From Gracilaria domingensis (lineage: Eukaryota > Rhodophyta > Florideophyceae > Gracilariales > Gracilariaceae), in the NCBI GenBank assembly GCA_022539475.1, contig VCMS01000376.1, positions 1-45,908 of the forward strand: 45,908 nt of DNA, in the 5' to 3' direction. The first letter of the stretch is position 1, and every line of letters begins with the position of its first letter. Below the pieces are notes generated by a model. The model did no database searches, had not been told where the DNA came from, and saw only the letters and a program-made list of their open reading frames with translations. A program made the translations under genes and the position numbers. Of the stretch, positions 30,996-40,600 are shown piece by piece.

Positions 30996-32162
30996 ATGTC
31001 GGCTTCATATGAACATCATGGAGGGTTCATCGCCACTACGGCTGGATTTCCCGGGGTTTACCCTATACAGGCCGTTGTATCTGGTTCCCAAAGAAGGGAA
31101 AGAGCGGCGAATGAGGGCGAACTTGCGAAGGCCAGCTCGGAATTGGACTCAGGGTTTGGGAATGGGATATGTAATGCCGGAGTGTCCAATGCAAAGGAGG
31201 ACGCCATGGCCAATCAAACTTTTGATCCTACCAACCAGCCAGACGAGTATTGTTTAGACTTTCTGTTCGTGCCAGAGTCTATGGAGGATAGGATGCGGAG
31301 GTCTAGGAGTCAGACAAAGGCAAGCCTCATTCGAGAGCTGCAACCTGACATCAATGACAACCTCACAGGTGAACCGGGGCTCCCAATGTATGTGCAGAAC
31401 TACGGGGGCCGCGAAGAAGAGTACACAAATATATCTGGCGATACCTTCTTGGATCAAATGTTTGTCAGCATTTCCCAAGAAGACAAAGTGAGAGTTTCGG
31501 CCCGTCAACCGATGGAGAGCCTATTCAAAGAGCTCCTAGGAGCTGCTCTGGTTTATAATGGCCCCATTGCGTGTGAGGAAGAGCGGAAAGACGTCCCTTC
31601 AAAGCCAGCAACTGGTACGCCTGATGCGACGGTACCTGTGCAAAGAAGTCCAAGGTCGGGTTGCGATAGAGCAGAAGAGGCACAGGAAGTAAGGACGTGC
31701 TTGGAAATTGCGACCCCAAAGGATTGTGTTCAAGGTCCGAATCAGACTCAAGCTGCGGTATCTGGAGGGCAAGATGGATTGGAGGGAAGCGACGAGCCTG
31801 TCTCAGTGCCTGTATCTCAAGAATGGACTGAAGAATCCCTGAAAACACCGAAGCGCACGAAGCGCAAGAGGTCTTCTCAGAGGATGGATGAGGCCGCAGC
31901 CGCAGAGGGGCAATTGGCACGGTCGCAGAAGAGGCGGCGGACGCGGGTGGAGGACATGAACCCCGCCGACGTTCATGTGTGCGAATACGACGGCTGCGGT
32001 AAGAAGTTCGCGAGAGCGTACAACCTTGAGATTCATCGGCGAGGGCACCGAAATGAATATCCATTCAGGTGCGATGAGCCGAATTGCCTCAAGCGTTTCA
32101 TGTGGCGGTCGGGTATGGAACGTCACGAGCTTGTGCATAAACGTCGGGCGAGGGGGTCCTAA
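30996..32162 (+). CDS. C2H2 zinc-finger protein (two fingers)
   Basis: This 388-residue intronless frame starts at ATG 30996. The first 290 residues are low-complexity, acidic and Ser/Glu/Gln-rich. Basic patches (KRTKRKR near 285, SQKRRRTR near 313) look like nuclear localisation signals. At the C-terminus are two C2H2 fingers: CEYDGCGKKFARAYNLEIH...H and CDEPNCLKRFMWRSGMERH...H, both C-x4-C-x12-H-x3-H. It is probably a nuclear DNA-binding transcription factor; its targets are unknown. The last 84 codons are repeated at 45125-45376 through a large duplication. Confidence 0.85.
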   Translation: MSASYEHHGGFIATTAGFPGVYPIQAVVSGSQRRERAANEGELAKASSELDSGFGNGICNAGVSNAKEDAMANQTFDPTNQPDEYCLDFLFVPESMEDRMRRSRSQTKASLIRELQPDINDNLTGEPGLPMYVQNYGGREEEYTNISGDTFLDQMFVSISQEDKVRVSARQPMESLFKELLGAALVYNGPIACEEERKDVPSKPATGTPDATVPVQRSPRSGCDRAEEAQEVRTCLEIATPKDCVQGPNQTQAAVSGGQDGLEGSDEPVSVPVSQEWTEESLKTPKRTKRKRSSQRMDEAAAAEGQLARSQKRRRTRVEDMNPADVHVCEYDGCGKKFARAYNLEIHRRGHRNEYPFRCDEPNCLKRFMWRSGMERHELVHKRRARGS

Positions 32163-32246
32163 CGACGGTTCTTAATCCTTTTCTTTGTAACCAGAAGTGA
32201 AGTAAAGAGTCAAAAGTGAATGTGTACAACTTTCTAATTTGCGTCC

Positions 32247-32603
32247 ATGCTGCCTGTTCTTCTCCTCTTCCCTCTTCCCGTACCCCCTCTCAGTCGTGTC
32301 CCACCTATCAATGATCTAGTATCAAAGAAAGCATTTGCCCTTGGAGATAACTTTCGATGGGTGCCATCGAATTTTGCTCCTGCTGTGCTTGCGGTTGGGG
32401 GCTCTTTTCCACGAATCGTTCCGACAAGCGAGGAGTTGGTACCAATAGCAAATCATCCAGGAAAGGCGCCCTCCAAAGATAGGATAGCTGTAACAACAAC
32501 TGAGCCCCCAGTTGGCTTTGTCCTTCGTCCACATATGTTCACTCCCTCCTTCAATCCTCCACATACTCTAGATACCACAAAAATTGATCTCTTGTTTGCT
32601 TGA
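32247..32603 (+). CDS. Small ORF, 118 aa, duplicated
   Basis: The frame MLPVLLLFPLPVPPLSRVPP has a hydrophobic start that could be a signal peptide, then SKKAFALGDNFRWVPSNFAP and a Pro/Thr-rich end. There is no family motif. The duplicate at 45461-45817 differs by two bases in this span, and both changes are synonymous in this frame (CTC/CTT and GTC/GTT). That fits coding but is too few to prove it. It lies in the 3' region of the zinc-finger gene. Confidence 0.3.
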   Translation: MLPVLLLFPLPVPPLSRVPPINDLVSKKAFALGDNFRWVPSNFAPAVLAVGGSFPRIVPTSEELVPIANHPGKAPSKDRIAVTTTEPPVGFVLRPHMFTPSFNPPHTLDTTKIDLLFA

Positions 32604-33259
32604 AGGAAGCACATAATGCCTCCTGGGGGCAGTAATGCCTATTTTGAACTGGATAACGAAGTTGACATGTAAGTCATGGCTGGACATTGTACTGTCTCGG
32701 TTTCGTTCCTAACGCAGGTATCTACTTCCTACTTCGTGTCGAGCACGTTTCATTTAGTAATCGGGATTTCACGGGGTTTTCGAATTTGGACAGCTCGTAA
32801 CACAATTTATATACATGCAACGGTAGTAAATCTCGCTGGTCTCTGTCATGCTAGGTTCGAGTTGAAATGTGCTGAACCATCTATATGTAAAGAACAATCG
32901 GCGTGGTGTAGCATAAGCAAGCACGGCGGAGAGTTCTCTGGATGTCACAATAGCTTCAGGGCGATTGATGCATGGCGGTCGTTTCCTTTGTAAACGCCTG
33001 CGTGCGCAACAGTTGCGTCTGTGCGTGACACAGTACAAGTCCTGTACCGGCCACAAAAGGTCAATTTTGGACAACATTTCGCAACAGCTTTAATTACTCT
33101 TGAACCGTTAATTTCTGGCCTCTGACAATGCGCGCAATGAACTCAGCAGGGTCTCTTCCGTCTAGTGGAAGAAATCGCTGCGCAATGCGTTGTGGTCATA
33201 GAGCACCACCCCAGCATTTCCGATCTGCAGACGATGACGCTCTTGATGGGCATTTCAAG
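32604..33259. other. Gap, nothing recognised
   Basis: No frame with a motif. The first ~90 bp recur at 45818-45908 as part of the large duplication. It should include the 3' ends of the neighbouring convergent transcripts. Confidence 0.4.
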
Positions 33260-34156
33260 TTATTTATGGACAATTACCAAGCCAACAACACCACAAACTA
33301 TTGCCCCAAAGAGCTCGCCAATGTTGCGCACAATAGAATCGTAGAGACACTTTGCTACACAGCTCATCTCTCTGCGCACTTTCTTCCTCAATGCACGGTG
33401 CTTTTGGGCACACAACTTCGCAGTTCGACCTTTCAAAACCTGTCTTTGCTTTAACATACAGTCTGTCTCACGCTGATCTGCTTTTTTTCTTCCAAGCTTT
33501 GCCCGCTCTATTTCTTTCGCTGCTTTTTGCTGCTGCTTCTAGGAATCCGCGGCTTTAGCCTGCAGCTGTTTAGTGACTTTCTCAATTTGTCTCTTATCCT
33601 TTTCTTGCGGCCTCTTTGAGACTGTTTTATGCTCCGCGGGAGCACCGCAATATAATGGTACGGAAAAAGCAACTGCTTCCGGCCTTTCATCTTTAAGAAG
33701 CTTCTTTGCCGTCTTTGCCGGATCAAAGACCTTTTCGATGATGCTGTATGTAGTAGTAGCATTCTCCAGAGGTTTTAATAAATGTTTCACTTTTATGAAA
33801 GAGGTGGAACTGCTTTGCAGAATCTTTACTGCCCTGCTCACGGTCTGGGCATCTGTTTGTCGCAATCGCACAGATAAAAACCTGGAGGCAACTGACAAGG
33901 TCTTCTTCACCTTCGAAAGGCTCTCTTCCGGTCGGCATTTCTTAAATCGATCCGCAAAGCTGGGGTCGAACAGATACAAGCCAGTGTCCGTGTAGAACGA
34001 ATTGCCGGGTACACGGGAAAAGATTTCGTAAACCCCTGGTACGGATGATTCCGGGTACTCGAAATGTATCAGTTTTGGCCCACGGATGGGATTTTGTTGC
34101 CAGTGCTCAGGTATGGCACTCTGAGCGGTCGGCCATGACGTGGGGCAGATGAACAT
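33260..34156 (-). pseudogene. Unknown protein interrupted by one amber codon
   Basis: From ATG 34156 (MFICPTSWPTAQSAIPEHWQ) the frame runs to TAG at 33539-33541. Translation continues in the same frame for 93 codons to 33260. The TAG lies inside a Lys/Gln/Ala-rich helix (KQLQAKAADS, stop, KQQQKAAKEIERAKLG), so a CAG to TAG change is the simplest cause. The distal part is basic and ends in a hydrophobic segment, IGELFGAIVCGVVGLVIV, that could be a tail anchor. The N-terminal part has FEYPESSVPGVYEIFSRVPG and no family I recognise. A GTG at 34195 is also in frame. Readthrough is possible but nothing specific supports it. Confidence 0.55.
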
Positions 34157-34343
34157 TGTTCGCGTGTACGCTTGTGTAGGAATGGGTGTGTTCACACATA
34201 TCTTGTTATGATGGTAGGATATTTTACTGGCCGCTGCCGCGGGTTGTCACGTGCACCAAGTCTATGGACCGGCTTAGGTCTGCATTAGATTATTTAATTT
34301 AGTTTAACTAATTTATCGGTTACGATATATGTAGAGCAAAACG

Positions 34344-35202
34344 TGTGGTGCAAACCCGGTGGCGGGAAAACAACAGCCGCGTCGCGGAAGAGCACCGACA
34401 GGGGTGTTCGAACCCTGCTCCCTACAGGGGTAGGCGCAGTGACAGAACCCTCCGATAGGGCCAACACGAGCCGGGTGTAAATCCGGGTGGCCCCGATCTG
34501 GGCGTGCAGTCGGAGGTGGAGGGGGTAGAATCGGCGTAGGTATCCGGATGGTTCCGGCGAGCCACAGCGAGTGGAGGTATCCAGCTCCACGGTATGGGAC
34601 GACAAAAGATTAGCAAGCGAGCCGCACTGCGGAGCACTGACTCGAGATAACGGGAATAAGTCCCGAGGCTAATGGGCCAAACCTGTATGACAGGGCAGAG
34701 TATCAAAGAGCCGTAAGACGGAAATGAAAACGATAAAATAGATAAGACAAGTGCCGTGACGACGGATTAGTACTCCTCAGGGACGGAGATTGGTTGATCA
34801 GCCCGGAATTGCGGCGGTATTCCCCAGGATGGGGCTTATGACCGTGCGCAAGCGGCAAGAAGATCAGAGCCAAAGGCCTCGTTGAGGTTTACTTCCCGTA
34901 CAGTGGCGGCAAGTGCCGCCACTTATATACGGCACTTGAAAATATCAATTAAAATATCTAACTATCCGGCGCTGCCGGCCAACACACTACAGGTGTGCAA
35001 CCGTGGCAGGCTTGCCACGGCGCACCCGCTATCGGGTCAACTCAGCACACGTGTGCAGAAACGCTACCCTTCTTAGGCATACCCCAAAATAGGGGCACTA
35101 CTCCAGTTGCCTCTCATAACCTGAGGTGTCGAAGCCAGTAACGGATCAACAAACTATGACAAGCACCTCAGTGCATCCCTGTTCAGGGCGTTTTGCTGTA
35201 CA
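34344..35202 (-). repeat. LTR (3' LTR of copy 2)
   Basis: This 859-bp block is homologous to 19416-20269. The plus-strand ends are TGTGGTGCAA and GCTGTACA. The inner edge is confirmed by the adjoining polypurine tract. It contains several small hairpins, including GTGGCGGCAAGTGCCGCCAC at 34902-34921 next to the TATA box, and CACACGTGTG at 35045-35054. Confidence 0.92.
34922..34929 (-). promoter_or_regulatory. LTR TATA box
   Basis: On the element strand this reads TATATAAG, directly followed by the GTGGCGGCA hairpin. It lies about 270 bases into the LTR in element sense, as expected for U3. It should drive gag-pol transcription leftward if a 5' LTR were present. Confidence 0.6.
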
Positions 35203-35214
35203 TCTCCCCCTTCT
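35203..35214 (-). other. Polypurine tract
   Basis: The element strand reads AGAAGGGGGAGA immediately before the LTR start TGTACA. A purine run at this place primes plus-strand DNA synthesis in LTR retroelements. It fixes the inner LTR edge. Confidence 0.85.
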
Positions 35215-35263
35215 GAGGCTGAGACACCCGACTCCATCGGCTCGATGCGCCTCGCGATGAGGG

Positions 35264-35270
35264 TATATAA
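35264..35270 (+). promoter_or_regulatory. TATA box of the antisense ORF
   Basis: GGGTATATAACG lies 98 bp before ATG 35362 on the strand opposite to gag-pol, outside the LTR. It suggests that the accessory ORF has its own internal promoter. Copy 1 has lost this part. Confidence 0.6.
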
Positions 35271-35361
35271 CGACGCCTCCTCGGAGGGATCTGCCGAGAA
35301 ATGTTCGGAACCACGCACACCGAGTGCCACAAGCTCCCCTGCTCCTAAGAGTCTAACAGAT

Positions 35362-37074
35362 ATGTCAGGCGCGAACAACTCGAACACCCCGAGCGCTCGT
35401 CCGTCCTCGACGGCTCGCATGCAAGTCTCCAACCCGCCGTTCCGGTCAGTTCCGCTTCCGCAGTCGGCGGCTGTCGCCCAGCCGGGTCCTTCCGGTCAAG
35501 ATCCCGGTCCAACTCCAGCTGGTTCTGCCCCCGTGTGGGATTGGTTCAACGCCGAGATGCCAGCTACGCTGGGTGGATGGCCTACGGCAGGCGCGTTGCG
35601 CATCCGGGATCCGCACCGGCACAGCTTTCTTTTCGCCCAGGCTCCCTGGCTTGATGCCGAGGCCGTTCGGGACACAGAGCTCGTCGACTCGTACGCGGTC
35701 GACGGTCAACTCCCTGGTGGGCTTCCTGCTGACGTGACCCGTTCCTGGGACTGGATCGCCCGCGTTGCGGTTACACCGAGTTGCCTGTTTGTAGGTCGAA
35801 ACGAGACGAGGCAGTTTGCTCGTAATGAGTTGGCCCGCATCGGGTACGCGCGACATTTTCGAGCTCCGAACGAGCATCCGGTGCTGGCTCAGTACCAATA
35901 GGATGTGGCACGTTACCGAACTTTCGGCGAGGTCGGCTACGGCGACCATCTAGCCAACGCATTGGACGAGATAGACCGATTTTCGGACACGTTGCAGCCC
36001 CAACAGGAGTTGATTCTGTGGGCTCGGCCCATTCTTCGTGCCGAGTTTCGGTATCTTCGCCGTCCCGCACGGTCTCAATTCCATGAGGGCCTCAGGTTCG
36101 AGAGGAAATGGCGTTCCCGCTTCGTGGCACTCGTGCCGTACCAGTGTACGGAGGTTGAGCGCATCGCTCGTGACTCCCATACTGGGCGATACCTGCCGCT
36201 GCCGTCATTCTGGCCTGCGGTCGAAGTCCCACGAGGGTGTCACGTAGAGCTACCGCCCTGCCTAACTTACATAGGCTCGTATTTCATGAAAGATCCGCCT
36301 CGCGGCCTGTGGAGCATCCTGGCAACAGAATGGACCGTCCGCGTTGCGGCTTTCCTCCTCATCGAGGCATATGATTCGTACCGAGTTTGGTTCATCCCGG
36401 AGCTCATCCGGCAAGCGATCCGAGCGTTGGATCTCTCCGAAGTGCTCGGCTCGGTCCGCAATGCACGCTAAGCCACCGCGTTGGTGGACGTCATTGACCA
36501 GATTGACTGGAATGAGTTGCCCGCTAGTCAGGTCTCCGACGGGGTTCGTCGGCAGTCGGACCGTTCTCCCGGACGGAACGTCAACGCCGGCGACTTCGTA
36601 TACTTTGACCCATGGATTTGGGAGGTAATTGGTCCCGCTGAGGCGGCTGGTCGCCGCCGAGAGGAGCGATATATCCCGGAAGGGCACCCGCGTGGGTTCG
36701 TATACGTCGATGACGACGGTGATGACCCTACTGAGGGAGGAAGCCCCATAGATGAGGGGAGCCCAGAGGGCGTGGAGGAAGAACCAGAGCCCGAAGCTAT
36801 GGGCAGCGACGACGACGTCGTGGTTGTGGTCCCACCCGCTGTAGCGGCTCCCGATCCTGAAGTTCCCTGGGGGCAACCCGTTGTGACAACCGACGCTGTC
36901 GGCGCTTCCATGACGCCACGTGCGGTGGTCATTCCCGACTTCCTCCGAGGCGTGGGTGTAGCCGTGCCGGATACGGTGACCGACGAGTCGGCTCTGCAAG
37001 CCATCGCGGCGCAGCACTTCTCCGGTGCCCCCGGCGGTAGTATCACCCCGGGTGCTGGGCCATCTGGCGCTTAG
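35362..37074 (+). pseudogene. Antisense accessory ORF, copy 2
   Basis: From ATG 35362 (MSGANNSNTPSARPSSTARM) the 571-codon frame has TAG at 35899-35901 and TAA at 36469-36471, where copy 1 has sense codons (TGC, GAA). It otherwise stays in one frame to TAG... at 37072-37074. The N-terminal ~55 residues are Ser/Pro-rich. The core has PVWDWFNAEMPATLGGWP, DPHRHSFLFAQAPW, and YLPLPSFWPAVEVPRG. The C-terminal part is acidic, Pro/Gly/Val-rich (GSDDDVVVVVP). No zinc finger, protease, membrane or envelope motif is seen, so the function is unknown. It converges on pol, 397 bp apart. Confidence 0.75.
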
Positions 37075-37360
37075 GCCTCCCAAGGAGGGTAATCGAAACT
37101 TGAGATCGACCCCAGTAGCGAGGGGCAACGCCCCGTAGTTGAAGTAAACTTCTCCGGCTGTTGCCGGCTTGGCTTTGAATTTTCTTCTGCTCTCCCCCTT
37201 CTCAATGGGCAATACCTCGTTCGAGGCTGTTGCGAGTGACCCACGAGAGGGGGGGCTAGCCTTCCGCAGTGAGCGGCTGTAGCATCATAACTTCATAGTC
37301 TTCATTCCAGTATCCTGGCTTCTTTTTCCTTCTTCTAGGCTTCATTCTTCATCTTCTTCT

Positions 37361-37449
37361 CCACTGTAGAGTGGCTTCCGCGTTTCGCGGCGTGTGTTGT
37401 CAGCGTAAAGCTGTCCGCATCAAGCGGCAAATTCCGTCTGAGACGGCGG
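37361..37449. repeat. Mini-hairpin array, copy 2 (short form)
   Basis: Hairpins in order are CCACT-GTAG-AGTGG (37361), CCGCG-TTT-CGCGG (37378), CAGC-GTAAA-GCTG (37401), CCGC-ATCAA-GCGG (37415) and CCGTC-TGA-GACGG (37435). Against copy 1 about 113 bp, equal to three 37-38-bp units, is missing between the fourth and fifth hairpins. Confidence 0.75.
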
Positions 37450-37471
37450 TGCTCAATTGAGTCGTGGGTGG

Positions 37472-37670
37472 TCAACCCACTTGGGCCTTGTCCAGCGTAG
37501 CCGGTATCGGTGTCCGTGTGCGACGGTGGTACTGCAAGACCTTCGAGCGAGGCAAGTGCTCAATGGGCTCGTGCGTATCCTCTGAAGAGGCGTAGCCGTA
37601 CCAAAGGACTCGATACAGTAGTTCCCCGTCAGGGGGCGTAGCCGTGACTTACCAGACGGTCGATAACATA
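37472..37670 (-). pseudogene. Pol C-terminal chromodomain, copy 2
   Basis: On the minus strand the pol frame gives YVIDRLVSHGYAP. After a one-base insertion near 37628, LYRVLWYGYASSEDTHEP then IEHLPRSKVLQYH follow, ending at TGA 37472-37474. The pattern Y-V-x-D-R...YRVxWYGY...SxxDTxEP...HL is a chromodomain with its aromatic-cage positions. Copy 1 (11724-11921) lacks the insertion but has TGA-TAG in place of the W-Y pair. Chromodomains direct integrase to chromatin marks in chromoviruses. Confidence 0.8.
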
Positions 37671-40600
37671 TTCCTCATCGAGAACCTTCCGCTCAGGATG
37701 CGGCTTGGTCGAAGAATCCTCTTTCGAGGCGTCATCGCTCCTGTTCCCATCGTGGGCATCGTCAAATGTAGGCGGCTTCCGTCCTGACGGCAACACATCC
37801 TGCACACCAGGCAAAGGCGACGTTTACCAAGGTGTTTTCCTGACTGTCAGGCTTCCAGTTTCCTGGTTCTTCCTCTTCCCGTGTTGTTGGGCTGTGACTT
37901 CTCGAGTAGCGAGCTTCTGGTGTTCCGGCACGATCTCCCGTTGCGACGGTGAACGGTCCGCCACGCGGTGTGCCAGCGAGTGGTGTTCTGGCACGTGCCG
38001 TGGCGACGGTTCGTCGCGCACTGCGGTTTGCGACACCTGCGCCTTTGCATGGCTGGCGTTTGCCGATTCAAATTCGAAATTTTTTGGACCGTTTTTTGAC
38101 GGCGCCAGCTCTGTGGCTGGCACGTGCCCGGCTTGCGCACTGTAATCCTCGATTGGAGGCGGATCTCCCACGGAGCTCGACACTTGGCGCGACGTGCGCG
38201 CGTCGTCAGTGCTTGAGTGCTGCCGACTTGCTGTGGCTTGTCTGTTCGCCACACTGGTGGTTGGTTCCGTATTTTTGACGGCTCCAGCACTTGATGCTGC
38301 ACCAAAATCTCCCGAAGTCGGGTCTGCCGTAGCAGCACGGTCTTTCTTCACTAACTTCTCTCCTTCCGGTCTTCCAGCTTTGCGATTCACCGTAGTGGTG
38401 CCCTCCAACTCAGGCTTCCCTGGTAACGGCGCGTCATTCTCTTCCGGTTTTCCGGCTTCGATCGTCAACGGAGCGGCGTCCTTCTCCGAAGGCCTCAGCG
38501 AATCTGTGCGACTCTTCCGGCTTTTCGGCAGCATTTCACGTACCGCATTGGTTCTGTGCTCCCGTTCTCGGACCTGCGAACGTAGCTCCTCCCCTTGGGG
38601 CTTGCGCGGTACCTGCGCGTCGTTCTCTTCCTTCCGACTCTCCGGCTGTGCGTCACGCGTCCGCGTGCTTTCACCACGACTTGCGTGCGACCCAGAGGCC
38701 AGCTAAGGCACTTCCGTCGACGACGGCGACAACGAAATCGAGCGACTTACCTCCTCCTCCCCCTCCTCAGTTGGAGCGTCGGGGGTGGTGGTGAGTATCC
38801 CCTGAGGGGCCAGTATCCGCGTGTGGACATGTGCGGCAGTCGAGGCTGACGGATTAGCTTCCGGCTTTGCCGGCAAATCAGCAAGTCCGCGGTTAGGATG
38901 CGGCAACACTGGCAACGAAGCGCGCTCTCCCGATGTCGCGGCTTGTTCCACAGTAGGCGTAGTGCTGTCCGCCGTTTCCGGTTGCTTCTCCTGAGAAACA
39001 GGCTTTGGCGCAGGCGTTACGCGATCCCGCGAAAAACGCTCGTGCTCACCCTCGATATCGAGGACAACCGTCGTATCGGTAACAGAAATAACCCTGTAGG
39101 GGCCGTCCGCGATAGGAGAGAGCTTATGCCTCTTCTCCTTTTCCGAGTTATAGTATTCCTTCCGTAGGAAGGCGTAGTTACCTTCCCTGACCTGAGGGGC
39201 ATCCTTGCGCACTCGTGCGTCGAAATTCCGCTTGTACGCCGCTTGTGCCTTATCGATGTTTTGCCTAACTGTAGGAATGATGTTCTTAAGCCAGGCCTTC
39301 CAGGCGTCCCTGTGTAGACGGGGCGAGGGGAACTTATCCAAAGTTGGGTGTGGCTCGATAGCCACCGAAGGTGGAACGCGTGATAGCACAAGCTCGAACG
39401 GCGAGATCTGAGTAGTGCGATGAACCTGCGTATTGTAGGCATATGTCACCGCATCGGTGTATTGATCCCATTCCGACGGATGTTCGGCAACGAATGTCCG
39501 TAATGCATTGAGCATTGTGCGGTTAAAACGTTCAACCTGCCCATTACTCTGGGGGTGGTATGTTGTCCTAAACCAGTTTTGGATCCGCAAGATGCGGCAA
39601 ACGTCCTGAAAGAACTTAGCCGTAAACTGCGGTCCATTGTCCGATAACAGATCAATCGGCGGTCCGTAGACAAAAACCCAGTGTGTAACGAAAGCTTGGG
39701 CGACCGCACTGGCGGTAACCTTCGGCAAAGGCACAGTCCGTACCAGCTTAGAAAAGCGGTCGGTGATCACAAGTAGAAACCGGTTTCCCCGGCGAGTGCG
39801 AATAAACTCGCCGAGCAAGTCAATTGCCACAAATTCAAGTGGAGCCCTAGCAGGGAAAAGTACCAACTTCTTGGAGTACTTCCGCAGTTTGACGCGGTTC
39901 TTCGCGCAGTCCGAACATCCACGAGCAGTGGCGTACGCGTCGAAAGCCATTGCTGGCCAGTAGAAGTCCTTCCTCAAGGTGTAGTACAACTTCCTGCCAC
40001 CAGGGTGGGCTGAGAGCTTCGCATAGTGCGACAGATGCAGTACTCGTGACTGAAGTGAGTGCGGAACCACAATCTGTGGCCTGTTTCCGACAGTTCGGAT
40101 CAGAAATCCTTGGTCGTTCTCGACAAAAGGCAACCGAGCTCCACCGTTCAGACGGCTACGAATCTCCGCACAGAAGCGGTCAGTGTGTTGCTCTCGGATG
40201 AGTTCTTCCGGCGTAATCGGTACGAAAGAGCCCTGTTCGGGTGCTGCGTCTGAGAGCGCTAGGACGGCATCATAAAGGTCCCAACCTTCCGATTCATCAT
40301 CGGCATCGCTCGTGCCGTCTTCCGCGAGGAAGCACGGTATATCCAGATCATCGACTGGCTCAGCTTCGGCCGCTGTTTCCAAGCGGGACAGTGCATCAGC
40401 CTGTGTATTCAGGAGTCCTTTCTTGTACCGAATCTCAAAGTCGAATTCGGCTAAGCGCAGCCTCCACCGCATCAAGCGGCCAGATGGCTCTGCAATAGAA
40501 AGCAGCCAGCGCAAGGCCGAATGATCGGTATGAACAATGAAGCGAGTCCCCATTAGGTAGGGGCGGAGTGTCTGCAGTGCCCAGACTACTGCTAAACACT

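Noticed and set aside
32308..32532. Reverse-transcriptase-like FLDDLLLVP in a minus-strand frame
   Set aside because: No other RT motif lies nearby in that frame or next to it, and the duplicate changes an amino acid in this frame while staying synonymous in the plus frame. Probably chance.
34395..34425. tRNA-like T-arm (GGTGTTCGAACCCTG) in the LTR
   Set aside because: No acceptor, D-arm or anticodon arm surrounds it, and copy 1 has TTCGAGTCT at the same place.
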